Assembly (NCBI RefSeq): GCF_900177275.1
Contig: NZ_FXAG01000009.1
Span: 92,094 to 156,093 of the forward strand
From: Pseudogulbenkiania subflava DSM 22618
GTDB taxonomy: Bacteria > Pseudomonadota > Gammaproteobacteria > Burkholderiales > Chromobacteriaceae
DNA length: 64,000 nt
Direction of reading: 5' to 3'
This document shows, piece after piece, positions 17,518 to 27,178 of this stretch (the first letter of the stretch is position 1; every line of letters begins with the position of its first letter). The notes under the pieces are model-generated. The model did no database searches. It was given only the letters and a program-made list of their open reading frames with translations, and was not told the DNA's origin. Position numbers and translations under genes: made by a program.

Positions 17518-17742
17518 ATGATGTCCTGGGGTTGTGGCGCAAGTTGGGGAATGGGATTCGGCTGGATCTTCATGATCCTGTTCTGGGGTCTTGCCGTGTT
17601 CGGCATCATCGCGCTGATCTGGCTGCTGGCCGGCCGCGGACTTCGACGGGGCTCAGCGCTCGAAATCTTGCAGAAACGCTATGCGCGCGGGGAAATCAAT
17701 CAGGAAGAATACGAGCAAAAGCGCCGAGAGCTGCAAGAATAA
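17518..17742 (+). CDS. Small SHOCT-domain membrane protein
   Basis: A 74-residue protein with a glycine- and tryptophan-rich start, one membrane segment (residues about 14-40), and a C-terminal SHOCT motif (SALEILQKRYARGEINQEEYEQKRREL). GTG 17515, ATG 17518 and ATG 17521 are all in frame; the AGGAGG at 17507-17512 favours one of the two ATGs. SHOCT proteins are short membrane-anchored helpers of unknown function often found with metal or stress genes. Confidence 0.85.
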   Translation: MMSWGCGASWGMGFGWIFMILFWGLAVFGIIALIWLLAGRGLRRGSALEILQKRYARGEINQEEYEQKRRELQE

Positions 17743-17799
17743 CCATCCTGACCGAGGGGCTGGCGTGGCGTGTGGGCCGGCTTATCCGAGACGACTGGC

Positions 17800-18252
17800 T
17801 TAGGCTGGCGGCTGTCGGTTTGCCCACCACCAAGTCGCAATAGGCACGATGACCCACTGCAGCAGCGGTGCCAGCCCCACTTCGATCACGGGCAATACCG
17901 GCATCCATGCGGAATACGCCCAACTCCCGCTGGCCAGATTGACTCGCTCGCTCAGCAGCGAATAGGTAACCGCAAGAACAACCGTTATCACATTGAGCTT
18001 TGTCCTCGGCCAGTTGACGGGCTCACCGGCGCCGCTCAGGATCATGGCGAGGATCAAGACCGTCGCTCCGATCATGACATCGCCCACGGTGCAATGCGCG
18101 ACCGCAAAAGCGATCCACCCCACGCGCGGCGCTGCCCACAGTGTGTAAAGCGGCAACTGCACGATCTCCCAAACCAGACTGCAGAGCGCCAGACGCGGGA
18201 GATACCTGCGCAGAATAAACGACCAGGATTCGGGGTGCGCGTACCAGTTCAT
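17800..18252 (-). CDS. Predicted four-helix membrane protein of unknown function
   Basis: A 150-residue protein with about four hydrophobic segments, polar loops, and a cluster of W and R in the loops (PLYTLWAAPRVGW, VNLASGSWAYSAWMP). No catalytic or metal-binding motif is recognised. Its ATG at 18252 is about 34 bases from a well-formed ECF-type promoter, so it belongs to the same regulon as the divergent arsenosugar operon. The family is not recognised. Confidence 0.72.
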   Translation of the reverse strand: MNWYAHPESWSFILRRYLPRLALCSLVWEIVQLPLYTLWAAPRVGWIAFAVAHCTVGDVMIGATVLILAMILSGAGEPVNWPRTKLNVITVVLAVTYSLLSERVNLASGSWAYSAWMPVLPVIEVGLAPLLQWVIVPIATWWWANRQPPA

Positions 18253-18285
18253 GGCAGTCTCTCCAGCGACTAAACGAAACGGTCA

Positions 18286-18315
18286 GTAGTCGTGCACCCC
18301 AACCCCTTTCTTACA
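18286..18315 (-). promoter_or_regulatory. ECF-type promoter of the four-helix membrane protein gene
   Basis: On the minus strand TGTAAGA (18315-18309) and CGACTAC (18292-18286) have a 16-base spacer. It faces the gene starting at 18252. Confidence 0.85.
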
Positions 18316-18370
18316 CCCGGATTTCCAGAATCGTCCTGCCAGCAAAATCGCCAAAGCTCGTGCGCACTGA

Positions 18371-18400
18371 TGTAAGAACCTAGCCCTCCCGCACGACTAC
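18371..18400 (+). promoter_or_regulatory. ECF-type promoter of the arsenosugar-type operon
   Basis: TGTAAGA at 18371-18377 and CGACTAC at 18394-18400 have a 16-base spacer. The first gene starts 58 bases downstream at 18459. Confidence 0.85.
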
Positions 18401-18458
18401 GGCTCATTGCTTGTCGATCAAGAGACAGGTGAATGAATGCTACGAGGGGAAGCCTACG

Positions 18459-19097
18459 ATGCAACCGGTCAGAACCATCATTTTCGCCAAAGCCCCGCGC
18501 CCCGGGCTTGCCAAAACCCGCCTGATCCCGGCACTCAATGCGGAGGGAGCCGCCAACTTGGCGCGGCGCATGCTCGATAGCACGGTGGATAGCGCGCTGG
18601 CGGCCGAACTAGGGCCGATCGAGCTGCGGGTGACACCTGCTATCGACACCCCGGAGTGGCATGGTGTCACCCTGCCCAGCGCGGTTGCGATAGGGGAGCA
18701 AGGAGCCGGGGACCTGGGCGCTCGCCTTGCACGGGCCGCAGAGCAGGCCGTCGCGCGCGGCGAGACAGTGCTGCTGATCGGCACCGATTGCGTGGAAATG
18801 AGCGCGGCGTTGCTGCGCGAAGCGGCCGCTGCGCTGCGCCGGCACGATGCGGTGCTGTATCCCACCGTCGACGGCGGCTACGCCTTGCTCGGGCTCAACC
18901 GCTATCACCCGCTGCTGTTCTCCGACATTGCCTGGAGTACCGATACCGTCGCGTTCGATACCACTTGCCGCATCGCGAGGCTGGGTTGGTCGCTGCGGCA
19001 AGGCTCCATGCTGCACGACGTCGACGAACCGGCGGATCTGCGGCGGCTGCCCGCTGCTTGGGTGTCACCGGGTGGAGTCATCACGACCTCGGTGTAA
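18459..19097 (+). CDS. Arsenosugar-type glycosyltransferase (TIGR04282 family)
   Basis: A 212-residue GT-A-fold enzyme resembling nucleotidyl- and glycosyl-transferases: IFAKAPRPGLAKTRL at residues about 8-22, LIGTDCVEMSAALLREA in the middle (the D-x-D-like site), and PTVDGGYALLGLNR. In TIGR04282 members, found with ArsM and ArsS, it is thought to act in arsenosugar assembly. ATG 18459 (GGAAGCC upstream) begins the operon; the longer frame to 18411 starts with residues unlike the family. Specific donor and acceptor are not known from sequence. Confidence 0.83.
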   Translation: MQPVRTIIFAKAPRPGLAKTRLIPALNAEGAANLARRMLDSTVDSALAAELGPIELRVTPAIDTPEWHGVTLPSAVAIGEQGAGDLGARLARAAEQAVARGETVLLIGTDCVEMSAALLREAAAALRRHDAVLYPTVDGGYALLGLNRYHPLLFSDIAWSTDTVAFDTTCRIARLGWSLRQGSMLHDVDEPADLRRLPAAWVSPGGVITTSV

Positions 19098-19158
19098 GCA
19101 AACCGCGCCGGGTGGCGACCAAGGTGCATACCCGTCCGATTCCAAGGGAAGTTGAGTC

Positions 19159-20196
19159 ATGCACGATATCGTCAAAGATTACTACGGCCACCAGTTGCAA
19201 CACTCCGACGACCTGAAAACTTCCGCCTGTTGTGACCCCTCGCTAACGCCCGCATGGCTGAAGCCGCTCCTGGCCAGGGTCCATCCCGAAGTGACCGCCC
19301 GCTACTACGGCTGCGGCCTGGTGTGCCCGCCGCTGCTGGAAGGCTGCCGCGTGCTCGACCTGGGCTGTGGCGCCGGGCGCGATGTCTATGTGCTGGCGCA
19401 GCTTGTGGGCGAACACGGTCACGTGCTCGGGGTGGACATGACCGAAGAACAGCTCGCCGTCGCCGAACGCCACCATGCCTACCACAGCGAGCTGTTCGGC
19501 TTTGACAACGTGTCGTTTGCACAAGGCTACATCGAGAGTCTCGACGAGATCGGTCTTGCGAGCGCCAGCTTCGACGTGATCGTCTCGAACTGCGTGGTCA
19601 ACCTGTCGCCGGACAAGCAGGCGGTGCTGCGCGAAGTCTATCGGCTGCTGAAACCGGGCGGGGAATTCTATTTCTCCGACGTCTACGCCGACCGGCGTGT
19701 GCCCGAGTCGGTGCGCAACGACCCGGTACTGTACGGCGAATGCCTGGGCGGGGCGCTGTACTGGAACGACTTTCTCCGGCTGGCCCAGCGCCACGGCTTT
19801 GCCGACCCGCGCCTGGTGACGGACCGCCCGCTGGTGATTGACGATGCGCAACTGGCCGAAAAAGCAGGGAGCATCCGCTTTTATTCGGCCACCTACCGCC
19901 TGTTCAAGCTGGACGGACTAGAAAACGCCTGCGAGGACTACGGGCAGGCGGTGATCTATCGCGGCACGGTGCCCCACCACCCGCACCGCTTCATGCTCGA
20001 CAAGCATCATGACATCGAGGCTGGTCGCGTGTTCCCCGTGTGCGGCAATACTTGGCGCATGCTGCACGACAGCCGCTTCGGCCCGCACTTCGACTTCATC
20101 GGCGACTTCACGCAGCACTACGGCCTGTTCGAAGGATGCGGGAGCACTCTGCCATTCAGCCGGGAGTCCGTGCCCGTCAGCAGCGCCTGCTGCTGA
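19159..20196 (+). CDS. arsM: ArsM-like arsenite methyltransferase
   Basis: A 345-residue SAM-dependent methyltransferase: LDLGCGAGRDVYVLAQLVG (SAM loop) near residue 70, and the ArsM hallmarks SNCVVNLSPDKQ and YGECLGGALYW, whose cysteines match the second and third As(III)-binding cysteines of CmArsM. The N-terminus has a CC pair (SACCDPS) and the protein ends in SACC. It would methylate trivalent arsenic, supplying the dimethylarsenic substrate of ArsS. Confidence 0.87.
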   Translation: MHDIVKDYYGHQLQHSDDLKTSACCDPSLTPAWLKPLLARVHPEVTARYYGCGLVCPPLLEGCRVLDLGCGAGRDVYVLAQLVGEHGHVLGVDMTEEQLAVAERHHAYHSELFGFDNVSFAQGYIESLDEIGLASASFDVIVSNCVVNLSPDKQAVLREVYRLLKPGGEFYFSDVYADRRVPESVRNDPVLYGECLGGALYWNDFLRLAQRHGFADPRLVTDRPLVIDDAQLAEKAGSIRFYSATYRLFKLDGLENACEDYGQAVIYRGTVPHHPHRFMLDKHHDIEAGRVFPVCGNTWRMLHDSRFGPHFDFIGDFTQHYGLFEGCGSTLPFSRESVPVSSACC

Positions 20197-20230
20197 ACGG
20201 GCCACACCTTAGCGGCCAAAGGAAGACGAA

Positions 20231-21322
20231 ATGGAATATCTGTTGATAGGCGCCGCCTTGCTCGTGGCTTTCAGTAACGGCGCCAACGACAACTTCAAGG
20301 GATTCGCCACCGTTTGGGGCTCGGATACCTTGAGTTATCGTAGCGCGCTCATTCTCGCTACCGTGGCCACGGTGGCCGGCAGCGCGGTGTCGCTGCTGCT
20401 GGCCGACACTCTGGTACAGCAGTTCTCCGGTAAGGGACTGGTGCCCGATGCCGTCGCCAGCGCACCGCTGTTCCTTGCGAGTGTCGGCGCCGGCACGGCA
20501 TTGACGGTATTCATCGCCACCCGCGCCGGCTTGCCGATTTCCACCACCCATGCGCTGATCGGCGGCTTGATCGGAGCGGCGCTCGGCCAGCACGGCGGCG
20601 AGATCCATTACGCCAAACTGGCAGGCAGTTTCTTGTTGCCGCTGGTGACGAGCCCGCTGATCGCCGCCGCGCTCGGCCTGGTGATCTATCCCTTGGCGCG
20701 CCGGCGAGCGATGCAGAACCACTGCGCGTGCGTGCTGCCGCCCGTTTCGCTGGCGGAGCCGGCGGAAAACGGCGCCGTGCTGATGCAAGCTGCCGCGCCG
20801 GGTCTCATCATCGCGCCGCAAGCGCAGTGCGACACGCTGCCACAGCCGATGGCGCGCTTCTCGCTCGCCCGCCTGGCCGATCAGGTGCACACCCTGTCCG
20901 GCGCGCTGATCTGTTTTGCCCGCGGGGTGAACGACACGCCGAAGCTGGCCGCCTTGCTGCTGGCCTCGCATCTGTTCCAGGCGTCGGTCTCGGTGCTGGC
21001 GATCGCCGCGATCATGGCGGCCGGTGGGCTGCTCTACGCCCGTCGGGTTGCCGTCACGATGAGCCAGCGTGTGACGCGGATGGATAGCGCGCAGGGTCTG
21101 ACCGCTAACCTGATCACCGCGGCCTTGGTGCTGCTTGCCAGCAAGCTCGGCCTGCCGGTGTCCACCACCCATGTCGCAGTCGGCGCGATCGCGGGCGTCG
21201 GTGCGGGCGCTCGCAGCATCGATTGGTCGACGGTGAACAACATCGTGCTGTCCTGGTTAGCCACCCTGCCGTTGGCCGCCGTGCTCGCTTGGCTGGCAAC
21301 GCTGGCCGTGCGCACGCTGTAA
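20231..21322 (+). CDS. PiT-family inorganic phosphate/arsenate transporter
   Basis: A 363-residue membrane protein with two related halves, each bearing the PiT signature: AFSNGANDNFKGFAT near the N-terminus and CFARGVNDTPKLAALL in the second half, plus two ISTTHALIGGLIGAA-type segments. It would move phosphate, or its analogue arsenate, coupled to protons or sodium. The position inside an ArsM-ArsS cluster suggests anion selectivity or phosphate supply during arsenic stress; direction and coupling ion are not visible. Confidence 0.9.
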   Translation: MEYLLIGAALLVAFSNGANDNFKGFATVWGSDTLSYRSALILATVATVAGSAVSLLLADTLVQQFSGKGLVPDAVASAPLFLASVGAGTALTVFIATRAGLPISTTHALIGGLIGAALGQHGGEIHYAKLAGSFLLPLVTSPLIAAALGLVIYPLARRRAMQNHCACVLPPVSLAEPAENGAVLMQAAAPGLIIAPQAQCDTLPQPMARFSLARLADQVHTLSGALICFARGVNDTPKLAALLLASHLFQASVSVLAIAAIMAAGGLLYARRVAVTMSQRVTRMDSAQGLTANLITAALVLLASKLGLPVSTTHVAVGAIAGVGAGARSIDWSTVNNIVLSWLATLPLAAVLAWLATLAVRTL

Positions 21323-21349
21323 CAAAGAACAAAGAGAGGAGCACACTGA

Positions 21350-22330
21350 ATGCATGCCACGCTGCCACTGCTGCAGAAAACTGACTTTCCCGCCATCCGC
21401 CGCACCACGCTAGACACCTTGCAGGTCAACCTGGGCTACAAGTGCAACCAGACTTGCGTGCACTGCCACGTGAACGCCGGCCCGAACCGCACCGAAATGA
21501 TGAACCGGGACACTGTGGAACTGGTGCTGGCCGTGCTCAAAGCGCGCCGGCTGACCACGCTCGACCTGACCGGCGGCGCACCGGAGCTCAATCCGCATTT
21601 CCGTGATTTGGTACGCCACGCGCGCGCGCTCGGGGTCAAGGTGATCGACCGCTGCAACCTGACCATCCTGTTCGAGCCGGGCCAGGAGGATCTGGCCGAT
21701 TTCCTGGCGCGCGAACAGGTAGAAGTGGTCGCCTCGATGCCGTGTTACGAAAAAGACAACGTCGACCGTCAGCGCGGCAACGGCGTGTTCGACAAGAGCA
21801 TCGCGGCACTGCAAGAACTCAACGCACGCGGTTACGCCCGGCCCGGCAGCGGGCTTGCGCTCAACCTGGTCTACAACCCGCAAGGCCCGGTGTTGCCGCC
21901 GGATCAATCGAAGCTGCAGGCGGCCTATCGGCATGAGCTGTCCGAGCACTTCGGCATCCTGTTCAACCAGCTGTTCGTACTCGCCAACATGCCGATCCAG
22001 CGCTTCGGCAGCACGCTGGTTTCCAAGGGGCAGTTTGCCGGTTACATGCAACTGCTGCGCGACCACTATTGCCCGGCCAACCTGGACAATGTGATGTGCC
22101 GCCGCCTCATCAGCGTTGATTGGCAAGGGTTCCTGTACGACTGTGACTTCAACCAGATGCTGCACTTGCCGATGAAATGGCATGGCGTCCCCCATCCGCA
22201 CTTGCTCGACTTGCTGGGGCAGGACCTGGTCGGACAGCCTATCGTGGTGGCCGACCACTGCTACGGCTGCACGGCGGGACAGGGCAGCAGCTGCGGCGGC
22301 GCCCTGGAGAATCGGGAGCACGTTGGATGA
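21350..22330 (+). CDS. arsS: Radical-SAM arsenosugar enzyme ArsS
   Basis: A 326-residue radical-SAM protein with the C32-x3-C36-x2-C39 cluster motif (KCNQTCVHCH), LDLTGGAPELNPHF and a C-terminal auxiliary-cluster region (DCDFNQM, CYGCTAGQGSSCGG). ArsS transfers the 5'-deoxyadenosyl group of SAM to dimethylarsinous acid, the first committed arsenosugar step. The gene follows PiT by 27 bases and overlaps the flavoprotein gene by four bases (ATGA). Confidence 0.9.
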   Translation: MHATLPLLQKTDFPAIRRTTLDTLQVNLGYKCNQTCVHCHVNAGPNRTEMMNRDTVELVLAVLKARRLTTLDLTGGAPELNPHFRDLVRHARALGVKVIDRCNLTILFEPGQEDLADFLAREQVEVVASMPCYEKDNVDRQRGNGVFDKSIAALQELNARGYARPGSGLALNLVYNPQGPVLPPDQSKLQAAYRHELSEHFGILFNQLFVLANMPIQRFGSTLVSKGQFAGYMQLLRDHYCPANLDNVMCRRLISVDWQGFLYDCDFNQMLHLPMKWHGVPHPHLLDLLGQDLVGQPIVVADHCYGCTAGQGSSCGGALENREHVG

Positions 22331-24468
22331 AGCCGACCAAGCTCGCCTTGTTGATTGTGCTGCTGGCTCTGCTGGCCGCCTTTTGGTGGCTGGATCTCGG
22401 CCATTATCTGAGCCTCGATTACCTCAAAGCCAGTCAAGCAACATTCCGGACGTTTTTTGGCCGACATCCATGGCTAACGCCGCTACTGTATGTAGCACTC
22501 TATGTGGCAGTCACCGGCCTGTCCCTGCCTGGCGCTGCCGTGCTGACGCTGGCCGGCGGCGCGCTGTTCGGTCTGGTGGAAGGCACGCTGTTGGTGTCTT
22601 TCGCCTCCAGCATCGGCGCCTTGTTGGCGTTTTTGCTGGCGCGCTACTTGTTTCGCGACAGCGTGCGGCAACGGTTCGGTACCAAGCTGGCGGTGGTCGA
22701 ACAGGGCTTTGCGCGCGAAGGGCCGTTCTACCTGTTCGCCTTGCGGCTAGTGCCGCTGTTTCCGTTTTTCCTGGTCAACCTGGTGGCCGGCCTATTGCCG
22801 ATCCGAGCCTGGACATTCTACTGGGTGAGCCAGATCGGCATGCTGGCGGGAACGCTGGCATACGTGAACGCCGGCACCCAGTTGGCAACGCTCTCCAGCG
22901 TGCGCGGGATCCTGTCGCCTGGCGTGCTGCTGTCCTTTGCCGCGCTTGGCATATTGCCGTTACTGGCTCGCAAGACACTATCCTGGTTCCGGCAGCAGCA
23001 TGTCTATCGCAGATGGAGCAAGCCGCGCCGCTTCGACCGCAATCTGATCGTGATAGGCGGTGGTGCCGCTGGCCTGGTTTCTGCTTATATCGGTGCAGCG
23101 ACCAAGGCCAAGGTGACATTGATCGAATGTCACAAGATGGGCGGGGACTGTCTGAATTATGGCTGTGTGCCGTCCAAGGCGCTGATCCGCTCCGCCAAGT
23201 TCCTGCACCAATGCCGCAATGCCTCAGCGCTAGGCATCCAAGCCGTCGAAACGAAATTCGATTTTGCCGAGGTTATGGGCCGGGTCGCCCGGGTGGTCAA
23301 AACCGTGGAGCCGCATGATTCGGTCGAACGTTACCGGCAACTGGGCGTCGAGGTCATCCACGGGCATGCGAACATCACTTCGCCATGGCAGGTCGAGGTC
23401 AACGGTCGCACGCTCACGAGCCGCGCGATCGTGCTCGCCACTGGCTCGCGCCCGGTCGTACCCACCATTCCCGGACTGCAGGAAGTGGGTTTTCTCACCT
23501 CGGAGACCTTATGGTCGCTGACCGAGCGGCCCGGTCGTCTGGTCGTGCTCGGCGGAGGGCCGATCGGCTGCGAGCTGGCGCAGGCTTTCGCCCGTTTCGG
23601 CAGCCAGGTCACCCAGGTCGTAAAGGAGGCGCGCCTGCTGAAGCGCGAGGACGAAGAGGTTTCACAATACGCGCGCGCGGCACTTGAACGCGATGGTGTG
23701 TCGGTTCTGACCGACCATCGGACGTTGCGAGTTGAATGCAACGGCAACAGCAAGCGGATGTGGCTGCGGCACGAAAACGAGGACGTCGCGATCGAATTCG
23801 ACGTCGTTCTGTGTGCAGTTGGCCGGCAAGCGCGAACGGAAGGTTTCGGCCTGGAGGAGTTGGGTATTCCGATGACCGGGCGCAAGACCATCGAAACCGA
23901 CGCCTATTTACAGACTCTGTATCCCAGTATTTACGCCTGCGGTGACGTAGCCGGGCCTTACCAATTCACCCATACCGCTGCCCATCAAGCCTGGTACGCG
24001 AGCATCAATGCCCTGTTCGGACGTTTCAAACGCTTCAAGGTCGATTATTCGGCGATACCTTGGGTCACGTTCACCGACCCGGAGATTGCCAAGGTCGGGT
24101 TGTCCGAGCAGGAGGCGTGCGAACAAGGCATCGCTTACGAAGTGACACGCTACAACATCGAAGACTTGGACCGGGCGATTGCGGATGAGGCTGCGGCAGG
24201 CTTCATCAAGGTGCTGACGCCGCCCGGCAAGGACCGCATCCTCGGCGTGGTCATCGTCGGCGCTCAGGCCGGCGAACTGCTCGCCGAATTCGTACTGGCG
24301 ATGCAGCATGGACTCGGGCTAAACAAGATCCTCAGCACGATCCATCCTTATCCGACCTTGGCCGAGGCCAATAAACACGCGGCTGGCGAATGGCGGCGAG
24401 CGCACGTCCCGCAGAGACTGCTGGCCTGGGCCGAGCATTACCATGCTTGGCAGAGGTGGGGAGTATGA
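22327..24468 (+). CDS. Fused TVP38/TMEM64 (VTT) membrane domain and flavin disulphide oxidoreductase
   Basis: A 713-residue fusion. Residues about 1-230 form a VTT membrane domain (GLSLPGAAVLTLAGGALFG, RLVPLFPFFLVNLVAG). Residues about 235-713 form a class-I pyridine nucleotide-disulphide oxidoreductase with IVIGGGAAGLVSAYIGA, the redox pair in GGDCLNYGCVPSK, and YACGDVAGPYQFTHTA. It lacks an HMA domain and the C-terminal CC of MerA. ATG 22327 follows the ArsS stop by overlap; upstream coding frame is ArsS shadow. It may reduce a membrane-carried thiol or arsenic substrate, but the substrate is unknown. Confidence 0.92.
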   Translation: MKPTKLALLIVLLALLAAFWWLDLGHYLSLDYLKASQATFRTFFGRHPWLTPLLYVALYVAVTGLSLPGAAVLTLAGGALFGLVEGTLLVSFASSIGALLAFLLARYLFRDSVRQRFGTKLAVVEQGFAREGPFYLFALRLVPLFPFFLVNLVAGLLPIRAWTFYWVSQIGMLAGTLAYVNAGTQLATLSSVRGILSPGVLLSFAALGILPLLARKTLSWFRQQHVYRRWSKPRRFDRNLIVIGGGAAGLVSAYIGAATKAKVTLIECHKMGGDCLNYGCVPSKALIRSAKFLHQCRNASALGIQAVETKFDFAEVMGRVARVVKTVEPHDSVERYRQLGVEVIHGHANITSPWQVEVNGRTLTSRAIVLATGSRPVVPTIPGLQEVGFLTSETLWSLTERPGRLVVLGGGPIGCELAQAFARFGSQVTQVVKEARLLKREDEEVSQYARAALERDGVSVLTDHRTLRVECNGNSKRMWLRHENEDVAIEFDVVLCAVGRQARTEGFGLEELGIPMTGRKTIETDAYLQTLYPSIYACGDVAGPYQFTHTAAHQAWYASINALFGRFKRFKVDYSAIPWVTFTDPEIAKVGLSEQEACEQGIAYEVTRYNIEDLDRAIADEAAAGFIKVLTPPGKDRILGVVIVGAQAGELLAEFVLAMQHGLGLNKILSTIHPYPTLAEANKHAAGEWRRAHVPQRLLAWAEHYHAWQRWGV

Positions 24469-25142
24469 AACATCTATCAATCATCGTGCCCACCCTGAAC
24501 GAGGCCGAACGAATTGAACATACGTTGTCGGCGCTGCAGGAATTACGCTTTCACGGTGCGGAGGTGATCGTGGTCGATGGCGGGAGCCGTGACGACACCG
24601 TGGCTCTCGCAGTGCCATGGGTGGATCGGCTGCTGCACTCACCCTGCGGCCGGGCGAACCAAATGAATGCTGGCGCCGCCGCGGCCGAAGGTGAAGTGCT
24701 CCTGTTTCTGCATGCCGATACGCTTCTGCCCAGTCGGGCAGACCGGCTGATTTTGGCGGCGCTTACCAAGAGCGGCCAGGTCTGGGGGCGCTTTGACGTG
24801 CATATTGCAGGCCGGCCAGGCATGCTGAGACTCATCGCCCACATGATGAACTGGCGTTCCCGATTAACGGGTATCGCGACCGGCGATCAGGCAATGTTCG
24901 TTCGACGTGATGTATTCGCTGAGATCGGAGGCGTCCCGGAACAGCCGTTGATGGAGGATATCGAACTATCGGTCCTCCTCAAGCGCATATCGCCACCGTT
25001 GTGCCTGCGATCGACCGTGGTGACTTCCGGACGGCGTTGGGAAACGCGCGGCATTTGGCGCACCATTTTGCTGATGTGGTTGCTTAGATTAGCCTATTTT
25101 CTGGGGGTGCCGCCGGAAGTGCTGGCTCGGTGTTATCGATGA
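24465..25142 (+). CDS. Arsenosugar-type glycosyltransferase (TIGR04283 family)
   Basis: A 225-residue family-2 glycosyltransferase. LSIIVPTLNEAERIEHTLSAL is the N-terminal Rossmann-like start, VIVVDGGSRDDTV holds an acidic nucleotide-binding patch, and LLFLHADTLLPSRAD gives the D-x-D-type metal site; a late QPLMEDIELS fits the catalytic base. TIGR04283 members occur with ArsS. Its ATG overlaps the previous stop by four bases, and it closes the operon. A terminal hydrophobic segment may anchor it to the membrane. Confidence 0.83.
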   Translation: MKHLSIIVPTLNEAERIEHTLSALQELRFHGAEVIVVDGGSRDDTVALAVPWVDRLLHSPCGRANQMNAGAAAAEGEVLLFLHADTLLPSRADRLILAALTKSGQVWGRFDVHIAGRPGMLRLIAHMMNWRSRLTGIATGDQAMFVRRDVFAEIGGVPEQPLMEDIELSVLLKRISPPLCLRSTVVTSGRRWETRGIWRTILLMWLLRLAYFLGVPPEVLARCYR

Positions 25143-25683
25143 GGAGAGGTTACAACTGTACTGTGAGTCGCCGTGCAACCCAAGGCTATCAAGGCTGATT
25201 ACCAAGGTGGGGATGTTGAGGCTAGCGCATGAGCATTCTGACCAAGCCAGTTCTACAAATCGGGAAATGTGATCGCACTGGTTTCTCTTTCGATTCGGTC
25301 CATGGTTTGCATGAGCTCTCCCAGTAGCCGATGCATATCCCTGAGTTGATGCGATTCTTTTTTGACCTTATGTAGCTTAGCAGTTAGACTCCGTGCTCTT
25401 TCGTAAACTATTCAGCCACAGAATCTACAGTCCGATGTAGTTCGCTGCCTTACCCCTCTCTTGATTTCCCTACCGTTCCGGTAGGCGAATTCGCACGTCC
25501 GTCCCTTTCGGACACCCCCTTGTTTGTCATTTGTCGTTGCTTCAGACCGCTGAGCGGTCACTGTTGTGCTGCCCAATGTACGGTTCACCGTATCGATGGG
25601 GCTATGCTGCACGCCTTTTCGGCATGTCGGTTCAACAGGCAATCCCAACAATCCATGGCCCAGGCCATTCAAATGGAGAAGAT
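25143..25683. other. 541-base intergenic region with two strong hairpins
   Basis: No gene is supported here. The right half contains CCTACCG-TTC-CGGTAGG (25469-25485) and GTCCG-N7-CGGAC (25497-25513), two stable stem-loops about 170-215 bases before the SulP gene. They may be part of its leader. An earlier in-frame start at 25531 for the SulP gene is not favoured. Confidence 0.4.
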
Positions 25684-27168
<1,485 letters not shown>

Positions 27169-27178
27169 GGAGATAACC

